Positions 41,948 through 49,363 of a DNA stretch of 57,388 nt are shown piece after piece (positions within the stretch are counted from its first letter, which is position 1; the number at the start of each line of letters is the position of its first letter). Made by a program: the position numbers and the translations under genes. The notes beneath the pieces are model-generated. The model searched no databases and was not told where the DNA came from. It worked only from the letters and a program-made list of their open reading frames with translations. Where the stretch lies: positions 31,956 through 89,343 of the forward strand of contig JAUNQI010000009.1 of NCBI GenBank assembly GCA_030536255.1, read 5' to 3'. Source of the DNA: Eubacteriales bacterium. GTDB taxonomy: Bacteria; Bacillota; Clostridia; Oscillospirales; Oscillospiraceae.

Positions 41948-42520
41948 ATGGAAATACGAAAACTCAGTGCAGATGAAATGAAGGATATCTACAATACCCA
42001 TCTTGTGAAGGATTTTCCTCCGGCCGAAGTTACGCCGTTATTCCGTATGAAAAGTCTGATGGAACGGGGATTGTACCGGTGCTTCGGCTTTTATGAAGAA
42101 AACAAACTGCAGGCGTATGCTTTCCTTCTGAAAGACCGGAAAAGCAATGCCCTGCTGCTGGATTATTTTGCTGTTTGCCGGGAAGTCCGCGGGCAGGGGA
42201 TCGGTTCGCAGGCGCTGGGCATTCTTCAGAGAGAATGCAGCCATGATGACGTTTTGCTTCTTGAAGCAGAAGACCCGGCTTTCACAGCGGATGAGGATGA
42301 ACAGAAAACCCGTTCCCGAAGGATATCTTTTTATCATCGGGCAGAGATGCAGGATGCTCCTTTTGTCTCCCGTGTTTTCGGTGTTGAGTATCTGATTATG
42401 AAGTACCCTCTGGCCGGTGACCCGTCTTCGGACGCCCTGAAGAAGGTTTACCGCAGTCTGTACTGGACCAAGCTGGGGCTCCTGCTTACAGCGCTTAAGA
42501 TTAGAATCCGGAAAAAATAA
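41948..42520 (+). CDS. GNAT family N-acetyltransferase
   Basis: A 190-residue acetyl-CoA-dependent transferase. The acetyl-CoA loop VCREVRGQGIGSQAL lies at about residues 74-88 after the beta strand LLLDYFAV. The C-terminus is longer than the minimal GNAT core and ends in a basic, partly hydrophobic helix (YWTKLGLLLTALKIRIRKK) that might touch the membrane. The substrate is unknown. AAGGA precedes the ATG. It is probably co-transcribed with the MBL gene and followed by a hairpin. Confidence 0.85.
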   Translation: MEIRKLSADEMKDIYNTHLVKDFPPAEVTPLFRMKSLMERGLYRCFGFYEENKLQAYAFLLKDRKSNALLLDYFAVCREVRGQGIGSQALGILQRECSHDDVLLLEAEDPAFTADEDEQKTRSRRISFYHRAEMQDAPFVSRVFGVEYLIMKYPLAGDPSSDALKKVYRSLYWTKLGLLLTALKIRIRKK

Positions 42521-42558
42521 CGGTTAATGCGCAAAAATATTGTCAGTCAAAAACGTGA

Positions 42559-42594
42559 AATGGCCTCTCAGAAATCAACTCTGTGAGGTCATTT
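42559..42594 (+). terminator. Hairpin after the GNAT gene
   Basis: Arms 42559-42572 and 42580-42594 pair with a wobble and a mismatch around AATCAAC, followed by a T/G-rich run. A moderate terminator. Confidence 0.5.
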
Positions 42595-42622
42595 GTGTTC
42601 TTACCGGGTACTTTTGGAAGCA

Positions 42623-42651
42623 TTGACATTTTTATAACAATGTGCTAAAAT
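42623..42651 (+). promoter_or_regulatory. Promoter for the FAD oxidoreductase-aconitase X operon
   Basis: A perfect TTGACA (42623-42628), 17-nt spacer, TAAAAT (42646-42651). The first ATG (42722) follows AAGGAGG. Confidence 0.75.
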
Positions 42652-42721
42652 AAATTTAATTATGGACTGAAAAGGTCATATTATGCGCATTACTGAATAA
42701 GAATAACAAGGAGGAATTGAT

Positions 42722-44263
42722 ATGCCAAAGTATGATGCCGTTGTTATCGGTGCAGGTAACGGCGGTCTGGCTGCTGCCTGCAGAATGGCCTGTGCCGGAA
42801 AAAAGACGCTTCTGATTGAACGTCATAATCTTCCCGGAGGATGTGCCTCCAGCTTCCGCAGAGGCCGTTTTGAATTTGAGACAGCTCTGCATGAGATCTG
42901 CGAATGGGGAACCGCAGAAAATCCGGGCGGCTGCCGTCAGACCGTTGTAAATGCCTTCGGCACCGAAGGGGAATGGCTCATGGTTCCGGATAACTTCCGC
43001 GTGATCACCACCGCCAGCGACGGCAAGACCCATATTGACGCCACCCTGCCCTGCAGCGTCAGCGCGTTCGTGGATGCTATGGAAAAATATGTTCCCGGCT
43101 GCCGGAAGTCTATTCAGGATCTCTTTGACCTGGGTACGGAGTTCCATGAGGCGGGGGACTACTCGCTCAGCGTGAACGGAAAGACCGATCCCAAGTACAT
43201 GCAGGAGCATTTCCCCAACTTCCTTCGTCTGGGCAGCTACCCGGTGAACAAGGTCTTCAAGGCCATGAAGATGCCGCCCCTTGCACAGGATATCATGAAC
43301 ACCTACTGGGGTTACCTGGGAGTTGACGCGGATCGCCTCTCCTTCCTGCAGTACGTGAATATGCTGTGGCTGTACGTCAATCACGGCGCTTGGATCCCTG
43401 CCAAGACCAGCCATCAGCTCACTACCGGCATGCTCGAGCGTTTCCGCGCCATGGGAGGCGAGTCCTGGTTCAACTGCACAGCCGAGAAGATCCTCTTCGA
43501 TGAGAACAAAGCCGTCTGCGGCGTGCAGACCGACAGAGGAACGATTGAGACAAAGCACATCCTCTGCAATGCCAATCCTACGATGGTTTATGCCTCCATG
43601 TGCCCGCCTGAGGTCGTTCCCGAGAGAATGGTAAAGCTGGCCAATGCTCGTACCTATTCTGCCCGTATGTTTGTGGTCTATATGGGTCTGGACAAAACGG
43701 CGGAGGAACTGGGGATTCATGACTACACCATCTTCCTTCCAACCTCCGCTGACACGGTGAAAGAATACAATGACGGAAAGAAGATCGCCACCAACTGCAA
43801 TCAGGTTTCCGTCTGCTACAACGTGGTCAATCCGGACTTTTCCCCGGAGGGCACCTGCGTGATCTCCCTTACCAGTACCTTTATGGAAGACGATTGGGCG
43901 AATGTCTCTCAGGAAGACTATGTAAAGACCAAGCAGGAGCTGGCGGCAAAGATGATCCGTCTTTTCGAAGAGCGCACCGGTTATGTTATTTCTCCATACA
44001 TTGAAGAGATCGAAATCGCAACGCCGTGGACAATGTGCAATTACGTCAATGTGCCGCAGGGCGCGGCCTATGGCTATGAGCTGAGAGACTGGGACAACAT
44101 GATGCCCAGAATGATGATGCTGGGAACGGAATTCCCGGTAAAGGGTCTGAAATTTGTAGGCGCATCCAGCATCCGTGGTGACGGTTACAATTCCGCAATC
44201 TTCAGCGGAGAGAAGCTGGCGACGATTACTCTTGGCGAAATGAAGAGAGAAGAGGAGGGCTGA
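42722..44263 (+). CDS. CrtI/COG1233-like FAD-dependent oxidoreductase
   Basis: A 513-residue protein of the phytoene desaturase / carotenoid isomerase-like flavoprotein group. The dinucleotide-binding start DAVVIGAGNGGLAAACRMACAGKKTLLIERH is followed by the family NLPGGCASSFRRGRFEFE, and the C-terminal FAD contact lies in KGLKFVGASSIRGDGYNSAIFSG. These enzymes add or remove C=C hydrogens, or isomerise double bonds, on hydrophobic substrates. There is no membrane span. No carotenoid genes are near. It is first in an operon with an NAD/FAD/2Fe-2S reductase (4-nt gap) and both aconitase X subunits. That suggests it reduces or oxidises the alkene made by a dehydratase (inference). Confidence 0.85.
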   Translation: MPKYDAVVIGAGNGGLAAACRMACAGKKTLLIERHNLPGGCASSFRRGRFEFETALHEICEWGTAENPGGCRQTVVNAFGTEGEWLMVPDNFRVITTASDGKTHIDATLPCSVSAFVDAMEKYVPGCRKSIQDLFDLGTEFHEAGDYSLSVNGKTDPKYMQEHFPNFLRLGSYPVNKVFKAMKMPPLAQDIMNTYWGYLGVDADRLSFLQYVNMLWLYVNHGAWIPAKTSHQLTTGMLERFRAMGGESWFNCTAEKILFDENKAVCGVQTDRGTIETKHILCNANPTMVYASMCPPEVVPERMVKLANARTYSARMFVVYMGLDKTAEELGIHDYTIFLPTSADTVKEYNDGKKIATNCNQVSVCYNVVNPDFSPEGTCVISLTSTFMEDDWANVSQEDYVKTKQELAAKMIRLFEERTGYVISPYIEEIEIATPWTMCNYVNVPQGAAYGYELRDWDNMMPRMMMLGTEFPVKGLKFVGASSIRGDGYNSAIFSGEKLATITLGEMKREEEG

Positions 44264-44267
44264 GAAA

Positions 44268-45476
44268 ATGTCAGAGCTGAATTATAAAGTAGGTCTTATC
44301 GGCAAGCTGGATATGCTGAAGTTCAAGAATATGCCTAAAGTCCGTGAAAAAGCCATTCAGGCTTCTTCCGCTGCACCTCTTCCGGAAACGCTTACCACCA
44401 ATGAAAAAGCGAAGATCCGTCATCCTGCAAAGCAGGAGGTCGTTATCTCTGAAATCCGTCAGAATGGTGCCGACGCCAAAACTATTGTTTTAAGGACGAA
44501 AGACGGAAGCCCGCTGGCATATTACAGAGCCGGTCAGTATATCTCTGTTTCTGTTCCCATCGGCGGTACCGTTACTACTCGTTCTTATTCTCTCTGCGGA
44601 TCTCCGGAATGGGCTAAGCGCGGGGAGTACAATATTACCGTGAAGCGTGATGATGCGGGCTTCGTTTCCCCATACATTCAGGACAACTGGAAGGTCGGTC
44701 AGGCGGTTACGATCTCCGGACCGCAGGGACATCTCTATTATGAGGGTCTCCGCGACGCAAAGAAGGTAGTGGCTCTTGCCGGCGGCTCCGGAATTACTCC
44801 GTTCATGGGTATGGCTTATGCCATCCGTGACGGTCATGAAGACTTTGATCTGACGATTCTCTTCGGTTCCCGCACAGCAGACGGGATCGTTTACAAAAAG
44901 GAACTGGATGAGGTCTGCGCTGCGTGCAGGAATGTTCATGTTGTCCATGTCCTGTCCGATGAGGAGAAGGAAGGATATGAGCATGGCTTCATCACTGCTG
45001 ACCTGATCAGAAAGTACGGCGGAGACGGCGAATACAGTCTTTTCATGTGCGGCCCGCAGGCAATGTACAACTTCCTTGACGGCGAGATCGCAAAGCTGGG
45101 GCTCCGTCGCAAGTTTGTGCGCCGGGAGATGTTCGGAGCCATAAAGGATCCCTGGAATCAGCCGGGTTACCCCGAAGAGATTCGCGGGAAGACATTTAAT
45201 CTGAAAGTCATTAAGTACGGCGAGGAATTGAATATCTCTGCCTCTGCTGACGAGTCCCTGCTCACGGCGATAGAACGCGCGGGAATTACTGCTCCGTCCC
45301 GCTGCCGCAGCGGAGAGTGCGGCTGGTGTCGGAGTAAGCTCCTTTCTGGTCAGGTGTTTATCCCTGAGAAGACAGACGGACGACGCAGGGCCGACCTCGA
45401 CTTCGGTTATATCCATCCCTGCTCCTCCTTCCCCGCAGGAGACTGCGTTATCGAGATCTCTGGCCCGACGATGTAA
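44268..45476 (+). CDS. FAD/NAD(P)-2Fe-2S electron-transfer reductase
   Basis: A 402-residue ferredoxin-reductase-type protein. It has an N-terminal extension of about 60 residues of unknown role. An FNR-type FAD domain (FAD motif TTRSYSLCGSP near 107) is followed by an NAD(P) domain (ALAGGSGITPFMGMA, and FMCGPQAMYNFL near 260). The C-terminal plant-type ferredoxin domain shows C-RSGE-C-GW-C plus a later Cys in YIHPCSSF, the CX4CX2C-Xn-C pattern for one 2Fe-2S cluster. It should move electrons from NAD(P)H to a partner, most simply the flavoprotein encoded just before it. SD AGGAGGG lies in the end of that gene, so coupling is tight. Confidence 0.9.
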   Translation: MSELNYKVGLIGKLDMLKFKNMPKVREKAIQASSAAPLPETLTTNEKAKIRHPAKQEVVISEIRQNGADAKTIVLRTKDGSPLAYYRAGQYISVSVPIGGTVTTRSYSLCGSPEWAKRGEYNITVKRDDAGFVSPYIQDNWKVGQAVTISGPQGHLYYEGLRDAKKVVALAGGSGITPFMGMAYAIRDGHEDFDLTILFGSRTADGIVYKKELDEVCAACRNVHVVHVLSDEEKEGYEHGFITADLIRKYGGDGEYSLFMCGPQAMYNFLDGEIAKLGLRRKFVRREMFGAIKDPWNQPGYPEEIRGKTFNLKVIKYGEELNISASADESLLTAIERAGITAPSRCRSGECGWCRSKLLSGQVFIPEKTDGRRRADLDFGYIHPCSSFPAGDCVIEISGPTM

Positions 45477-45522
45477 TCATTATAATATCTGTATTTAGAT
45501 TGTTGTTTTAGGAAGTGACGAT

Positions 45523-46806
45523 ATGAACCTTACACCCGAACAGCAGGCTCTTCTTGAGGGGTCAAAAGGAGAAACCATGGCAAAGGTCATGAAGACCCTT
45601 GTCGCTTTCGGAGATGCCTTTAATGCCAGCAGAATGATTCCCATTACCAGCGAATACGGCCACACGGTCATCAGCTTTGGCCTGGGGCTTATGAAGCCGG
45701 TTTATGAGCTGTATGACAAAATACTGTCCGCCGGAGAAGTCAGCTCCCAGAAATTCAGCGCGGATCCCCGGCCCACTGAGAAAGAAAACGTTCCAGCGAG
45801 TTTTCTGCAGAATCTTGTCTGCGATGTGATGTACTCCCAGCAGGGAAAGCTGGAGGACCAGCTGAAAAAATTCGGCATCATGAGCGATGATGCGTATACC
45901 TGTACCTGTTATCTCCCCGAAGTGGGAAATACGCCGAAGCGTGGCGAGATTCTGGCCTGGGCGGAATCCTCTGCCGTTGTATACGCCAATTCTGTCCTCG
46001 GCGCGAGATGCAACCGTAATTCCGGTATTATTGAGATGATGTGTTCCATCGCGGGCTTTGTCCCGGAGTTCGGCTTCCTTACCGACGAGGGAAGAAAGGC
46101 GGACTGGATCGTGGAACTCAAAACAACAAAGCTTCCCGATGCCCAGCTTTTCGGCTCTGCCGTCGGTATGAAGGTGCTGGAGCAGGTTCCGTATATTAAA
46201 GGTCTTGACAGGTATCTCGGCACGGAGCTCAATGATGCAGCCTGCACTTATCTGAAGGATTTCGGCGCTGCTACCGCTTCCAATGGTTCCGTGGGTCTCT
46301 ACCATATTGAAAATCTTACGCCTGAGGCCGTAGACTTTGGTGAAAGCCTGATCCGCGAGGGAGCGCCGGTCTACGTTGTGGATGATGCGGAGATCGAACG
46401 TGTGAAAAATAGCTACCCTTGCATCTGGAAAAATCTTGATGCAAAGCCGAAGCTCTGTTTTATGGGTTGCCCGCATATGACGTATCAGCAGCTGATAGAC
46501 TGGACAATTCGGGTGGAAGAAGGCCTGAAGAATGCCGGAAATAAAAAGGTACTGATTCCTACGGTATTTACCGCGGCACCCGCTGTCCTCAGACATTTCG
46601 AGGAGACCGAATATGCCGCCAGACTCAAGGCTGTCGGTGTTCATACTGCGTCCCTCTGCCCGCTGATGTTTATGAACAATCCTCTCGTGAAGTCACAGCC
46701 GGTTATAACATCTTCCAACAAGCTGCGCACCTATTCCAGTGCCCGCTTCTACCCGGAGATGGAGCTTTTGACAATGCTCACCGGAGATAAAAAGGAGGGC
46801 AAATAA
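45523..46806 (+). CDS. Aconitase X catalytic (large) subunit
   Basis: A 427-residue AcnX_large (DUF521) protein. Recognisable AcnX blocks are TSEYGHTVISFG, YTCTCYLPEVGN (C127, C129), AWAESSAVVYANSVLGARCNR (C163), FMGCPHMTYQQL (C316) and ITSSNKLRTYSSARF, in the usual order. Known AcnX enzymes are hydro-lyases: cis-3-hydroxy-L-proline dehydratase in bacteria and phosphomevalonate dehydratase in archaea, each using an Fe-S cluster held by conserved Cys. This sequence departs from the familiar form at several points (CTCY rather than CTPY), so its substrate may differ. It is followed without any gap by the small subunit. AGGA precedes the ATG. Confidence 0.88.
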   Translation: MNLTPEQQALLEGSKGETMAKVMKTLVAFGDAFNASRMIPITSEYGHTVISFGLGLMKPVYELYDKILSAGEVSSQKFSADPRPTEKENVPASFLQNLVCDVMYSQQGKLEDQLKKFGIMSDDAYTCTCYLPEVGNTPKRGEILAWAESSAVVYANSVLGARCNRNSGIIEMMCSIAGFVPEFGFLTDEGRKADWIVELKTTKLPDAQLFGSAVGMKVLEQVPYIKGLDRYLGTELNDAACTYLKDFGAATASNGSVGLYHIENLTPEAVDFGESLIREGAPVYVVDDAEIERVKNSYPCIWKNLDAKPKLCFMGCPHMTYQQLIDWTIRVEEGLKNAGNKKVLIPTVFTAAPAVLRHFEETEYAARLKAVGVHTASLCPLMFMNNPLVKSQPVITSSNKLRTYSSARFYPEMELLTMLTGDKKEGK

Positions 46807-47253
46807 ATGAGTAAGATATTCAAGGGGCGCGTTATAGCTTCCGGAACCGCAAAGGCGGAGGCGCTGGTGTCTCACGGCGGCTTCAACACGCTTGCAAGTT
46901 ATCAGACGCCGATGCTTCTGGGAGATAAGCAGGTCAAGTGCTCTGATCAGAACAATCCGGATCTTTATAAAAAGCCCATGCGGGGAAAAGCGTTGTGCCT
47001 TCCCGAGACCATCGGCTCAACTACCGGCGGCATGGCGCTTTACACGGTCTGCGCAACAGGAAAGCAGCCTGCATGCATGCTGTTCTCCAAGCCAATTGAT
47101 ACACTTGCTGCCTCCGGAGCGATACTTGCAGCCTTCTGGACGGACGCAAACATGCCTGTTATTGATGAGCTGGGTGAGGAATTCCTTGCCTATGTTCAGG
47201 ATGGAATGATGATCGAGGTTGCCGAGGACGGAACCGTTACCGTAGATGGCTAA
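46807..47253 (+). CDS. Aconitase X swivel (small) subunit, DUF126
   Basis: A 148-residue swivel-domain protein, encoded separately as in two-subunit AcnX enzymes. It begins KIFKGRVIASGTAKAEALVSHGGFN and has LCLPETIGSTTGG at about residues 63-75, equivalent to the GS/TG loop that supplies the catalytic Ser. It ends with FWTDANMPVIDELGEEFL and an acidic C-terminus. The ATG directly abuts the large-subunit stop (TAA-ATG), and AGGAGG lies 8 nt upstream inside that gene. It forms a heterodimer with the preceding product. A terminator follows. Confidence 0.88.
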   Translation: MSKIFKGRVIASGTAKAEALVSHGGFNTLASYQTPMLLGDKQVKCSDQNNPDLYKKPMRGKALCLPETIGSTTGGMALYTVCATGKQPACMLFSKPIDTLAASGAILAAFWTDANMPVIDELGEEFLAYVQDGMMIEVAEDGTVTVDG

Positions 47254-47285
47254 GGAATTAAAATCTGATTTTCAGCATAAAGAAA

Positions 47286-47317
47286 GGGCTGCCTCGTTAT
47301 GAGACAGCCCCGTATTT
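47286..47317. terminator. Terminator between aconitase X and nitroreductase genes
   Basis: GGGCTGCCTC (47286-47295) pairs with GAGACAGCCC (47301-47310) with one mismatch, followed by CGTATTTTT. An A-run on the other side could also serve the convergent nitroreductase gene. Confidence 0.75.
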
Positions 47318-47335
47318 TTGCTGTTTGTTTGATAT

Positions 47336-48088
47336 TTAATTTAAATAAGTAACGATTTCGTTGATATTATTTCTCTCGGTTGCTCCGGATACTGCGTCAA
47401 ATTCTTCTGTATTGGTCTTTCCGATAAGCAGTACACATACAGCGGCCATGTCATCGGGAATCCCGAGAAGCTCTTTATATTCTGCCTGATTGGGACCGTT
47501 CAGGGAAATTGTAGGAGAGGATATAATTTTCGTTCCGTAGCCGAGAAGCTGCGCTTCAACGGACATATTCTGTGTCGCAAGTCCGGCGTCCAGCTCAGAG
47601 CCGGGTTTGCAGGAAACGATGATCACCAAAGGTGCGTCAGAGATCCCGGCCTTCGCACCGCCGGAAGATGGGATGCCTCCTTTGGGGAAAGAGCCGCCTT
47701 CCGGCGGAGTCATTCCTTCCGGTGCCTGAGGCCCGCCTGGGAAATTCATGCCCTCCGGAGGAGTCATACCTTCCGGCATTGCTCCGTCGCCCTTCGGCAT
47801 TCCGCCGCCCATTCCTCCGTTGATCTTTTCAAGTACCGCTTTATCGGTAACAACTGAAAAATGCCAGGGCTGACTGTTCATGGAACTGGGGGCATTGATG
47901 CCGGCATTTACGATTGCGTTAACAGCTGCTTCAGGAACAGCTTCCTCTGTAAATGCCTGAATTGTTGCGATGTCTTCAACGATCATGGCAGGGCTTGTCT
48001 GTTCATCGGCTCCGGCTGTTAAACTGATACAGGCTGTGAACAGAAAACTGCATACAATAAGAAGTGCAATAAATGAGTATTTTTTCAT
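47336..48088 (-). CDS. Exported nitroreductase-like lipoprotein with ApbE-type flavinylation motif
   Basis: A 250-residue protein. Residues 1-20 form a lipoprotein-type signal (FTAC, Cys20). The rest follows the nitroreductase fold: AFTEEAVPEAAVNAIVNAG, APSSMNSQPWHFSVV (66-80), LDAGLATQNMSVEAQLLGYGTKI, YKELLGIPDDM and a C-terminal NEIVTYLN. Three features are odd. The usual RRSxR stretch that clamps the FMN phosphate is replaced by DIATIQ (39-44). The lid region is a Gly/Pro/Met-rich low-complexity stretch with PEGMTPPEG repeats (about 91-148). Residues 231-237, DAVSGAT (plus-strand 47378-47398), match the DxxSGAT consensus where ApbE attaches FMN to Thr. A covalently flavinylated surface reductase is the likely reading. 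The next gene, divergent, is NusG domain II. Confidence 0.8.
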   Translation of the reverse strand: MKKYSFIALLIVCSFLFTACISLTAGADEQTSPAMIVEDIATIQAFTEEAVPEAAVNAIVNAGINAPSSMNSQPWHFSVVTDKAVLEKINGGMGGGMPKGDGAMPEGMTPPEGMNFPGGPQAPEGMTPPEGGSFPKGGIPSSGGAKAGISDAPLVIIVSCKPGSELDAGLATQNMSVEAQLLGYGTKIISSPTISLNGPNQAEYKELLGIPDDMAAVCVLLIGKTNTEEFDAVSGATERNNINEIVTYLN

Positions 48089-48444
48089 ATGATTCCCTCC
48101 TGAAATGATGTGATTCTGCGGATTCCTGCTTTCCCTCTGCGGCAGCTTTTTCAGTTTACGGGCTTTTCCCGGGTAATCTGATCAGCTGATATTACAGAGC
48201 ATTACCATAATAATATGATACCATGTAAAACTGAAATAAAACTTAAAATCATAAATGATCCGGATGAAATCAGGACACATTTCTTTAAAAATAATCGGGA
48301 CCGTATCCTTTTCATTGTCTTTTCAGGTATGATATTATATAATCATCAAAATTTTTAATACAGATACCGGATAGAAATCAGACATTTATTTCTGCGGAAA
48401 TCTTTGTCCTCTTCTTATCAGGTGTTCGTATAAGGGAGATAGAA
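48089..48444. other. Divergent intergenic region, nitroreductase / NusG-II
   Basis: 355 nt without a gene. It holds a good plus-strand promoter (48315-48343). On the minus strand a GGAGG sits before the nitroreductase ATG and weaker promoter-like sequences lie near 48200-48235. No riboswitch fold or repeat that I can support is seen. Confidence 0.5.
48315..48343 (+). promoter_or_regulatory. Promoter for the NusG-II / Gx transporter pair
   Basis: TTGTCT (48315-48320), 17-nt spacer, TATAAT (48338-48343). The leader to the ATG at 48445 is about 95 nt. Confidence 0.65.
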
Positions 48445-48828
48445 ATGCCGGATAACAGTGACCTTCAACTGAAAAAAGGAGATGCTTTTGCAGCAGCATT
48501 CATTATTGTCTGCGCTGTGGTTTTTGGATTCCTGTTTTCAAATGTTGGAAACGCAGGAGAAACACCGATCGCACAGATTTATCTGAACGGACGACTGGTT
48601 CGTGAAGCTTCTCTGGGGATAGATGCTGAATTTACAGTAGAAGGGGAATATTCCAACACAGTAACTGTGAAAGACGGAAAAATCTTCGTTTCGGAGAGCA
48701 GCTGCCCCGGTCAGGACTGTGTTCATACCGGGCCGCTGGGTCGGAGCGGAGGCTGCATCGTATGTCTTCCCAACCGAATGGAAATCCGGCTTACGTCCGG
48801 AACAGAGACAGATATTTCGGTGAGGTGA
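48445..48828 (+). CDS. NusG domain II-containing membrane-anchored protein
   Basis: A 127-residue protein with one N-terminal membrane segment (about 13-32) and an exported domain. The block VTVKDGKIFVSESSCPGQDCVHTG...GGCIVCLPNRMEIRL is the hallmark of the NusG_II family. It includes conserved Cys in SSCPGQDC and IVCLPN that could form disulfides or bind a cofactor. Such proteins typically sit beside Gx transporter, FMN-binding and ApbE genes in redox loci. The biochemical role is not established. GGGAG precedes the ATG. The gene is 4 nt from the next, clearly coupled. Confidence 0.9.
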   Translation: MPDNSDLQLKKGDAFAAAFIIVCAVVFGFLFSNVGNAGETPIAQIYLNGRLVREASLGIDAEFTVEGEYSNTVTVKDGKIFVSESSCPGQDCVHTGPLGRSGGCIVCLPNRMEIRLTSGTETDISVR

Positions 48829-48832
48829 GTTC

Positions 48833-49363
48833 ATGAAAATAAAACGGCTTACCTTGTCAGCACTGTTTACGTCTCTTGCACTGGTCCTGTCCTATATGGA
48901 AAAGTTTTTCCCTTTGCAGCTCTTTATTCCCTTGCCGGGAGTAAAACTGGGACTTGCAAATATCGTGATGATGACGGCAATTTATTTTATAGGCTGGAAG
49001 GAAGCATTGGCGATCCTTGTTATCCGTTGTATGCTGGCATCCATTTTCAGTGGCAGCATTACGTCTCTTTGCATGTCACTGTCGGGAGGACTTCTTTCTC
49101 TGCTCGTAATGCTGGCTGCAAAGAAAGTGCACTGTTTTTCCGTTTACGGAGTCAGCATACTCGGTGCAGCAGCGCACAATCTTGGGCAGATCATTGCAGC
49201 TTCTCTGCTCCTGTATTCCCGCTTCGCTTTCGGATATCTTCCGTTCCTTTTAATAACTGCCGTTATTTCCGGTTCTGTCACTGGCCTGATTGCGGCTGCT
49301 GTTTTCCGCCTCCTGAGAGCGGGAGGCTTTCGTAATTACTCTGACCACATGGTAAGGGAGTAA
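48833..49363 (+). CDS. Gx transporter family protein (Hpre_diP_synt_I)
   Basis: A 176-residue integral membrane protein with about five segments. The opening LTLSALFTSLALVLSYMEKFFPLQLFIPLPGVKLGLANIVMM and the middle RCMLASIFSGSITSLCMSLSGGLLSLLVM match the family once named heptaprenyl diphosphate synthase component I. It resembles ECF-transporter S components and is related to EetB-type proteins of extracellular electron transfer loci. A prenyl synthase gene and an ApbE gene, frequent partners, are not in the window. GAGGTGAG precedes the ATG. Its 3' end overlaps the convergent gene by 28 bp. Confidence 0.88.
   Translation: MKIKRLTLSALFTSLALVLSYMEKFFPLQLFIPLPGVKLGLANIVMMTAIYFIGWKEALAILVIRCMLASIFSGSITSLCMSLSGGLLSLLVMLAAKKVHCFSVYGVSILGAAAHNLGQIIAASLLLYSRFAFGYLPFLLITAVISGSVTGLIAAAVFRLLRAGGFRNYSDHMVRE

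Noticed and set aside
42656..43720. 354-codon minus-strand frame
   Set aside because: Overlaps the start of the FAD oxidoreductase and its promoter. The product is His/Gly-rich and has no recognisable domain.
42722..44263. Carotenoid biosynthesis gene
   Set aside because: The CrtI-like flavoprotein has no crtB, crtE or other isoprenoid partner here. The operon context points to aconitase X chemistry.
45562..46644. 360-codon minus-strand frame inside the aconitase X gene
   Set aside because: Shadow of the large subunit, which has the AcnX motifs, SD and operon position.
47690..47780. Short direct repeats, possible CRISPR-like or satellite array
   Set aside because: They are in-frame codon repeats encoding PEGMTPPEG within the nitroreductase-like gene. 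There are no regular unique spacers.
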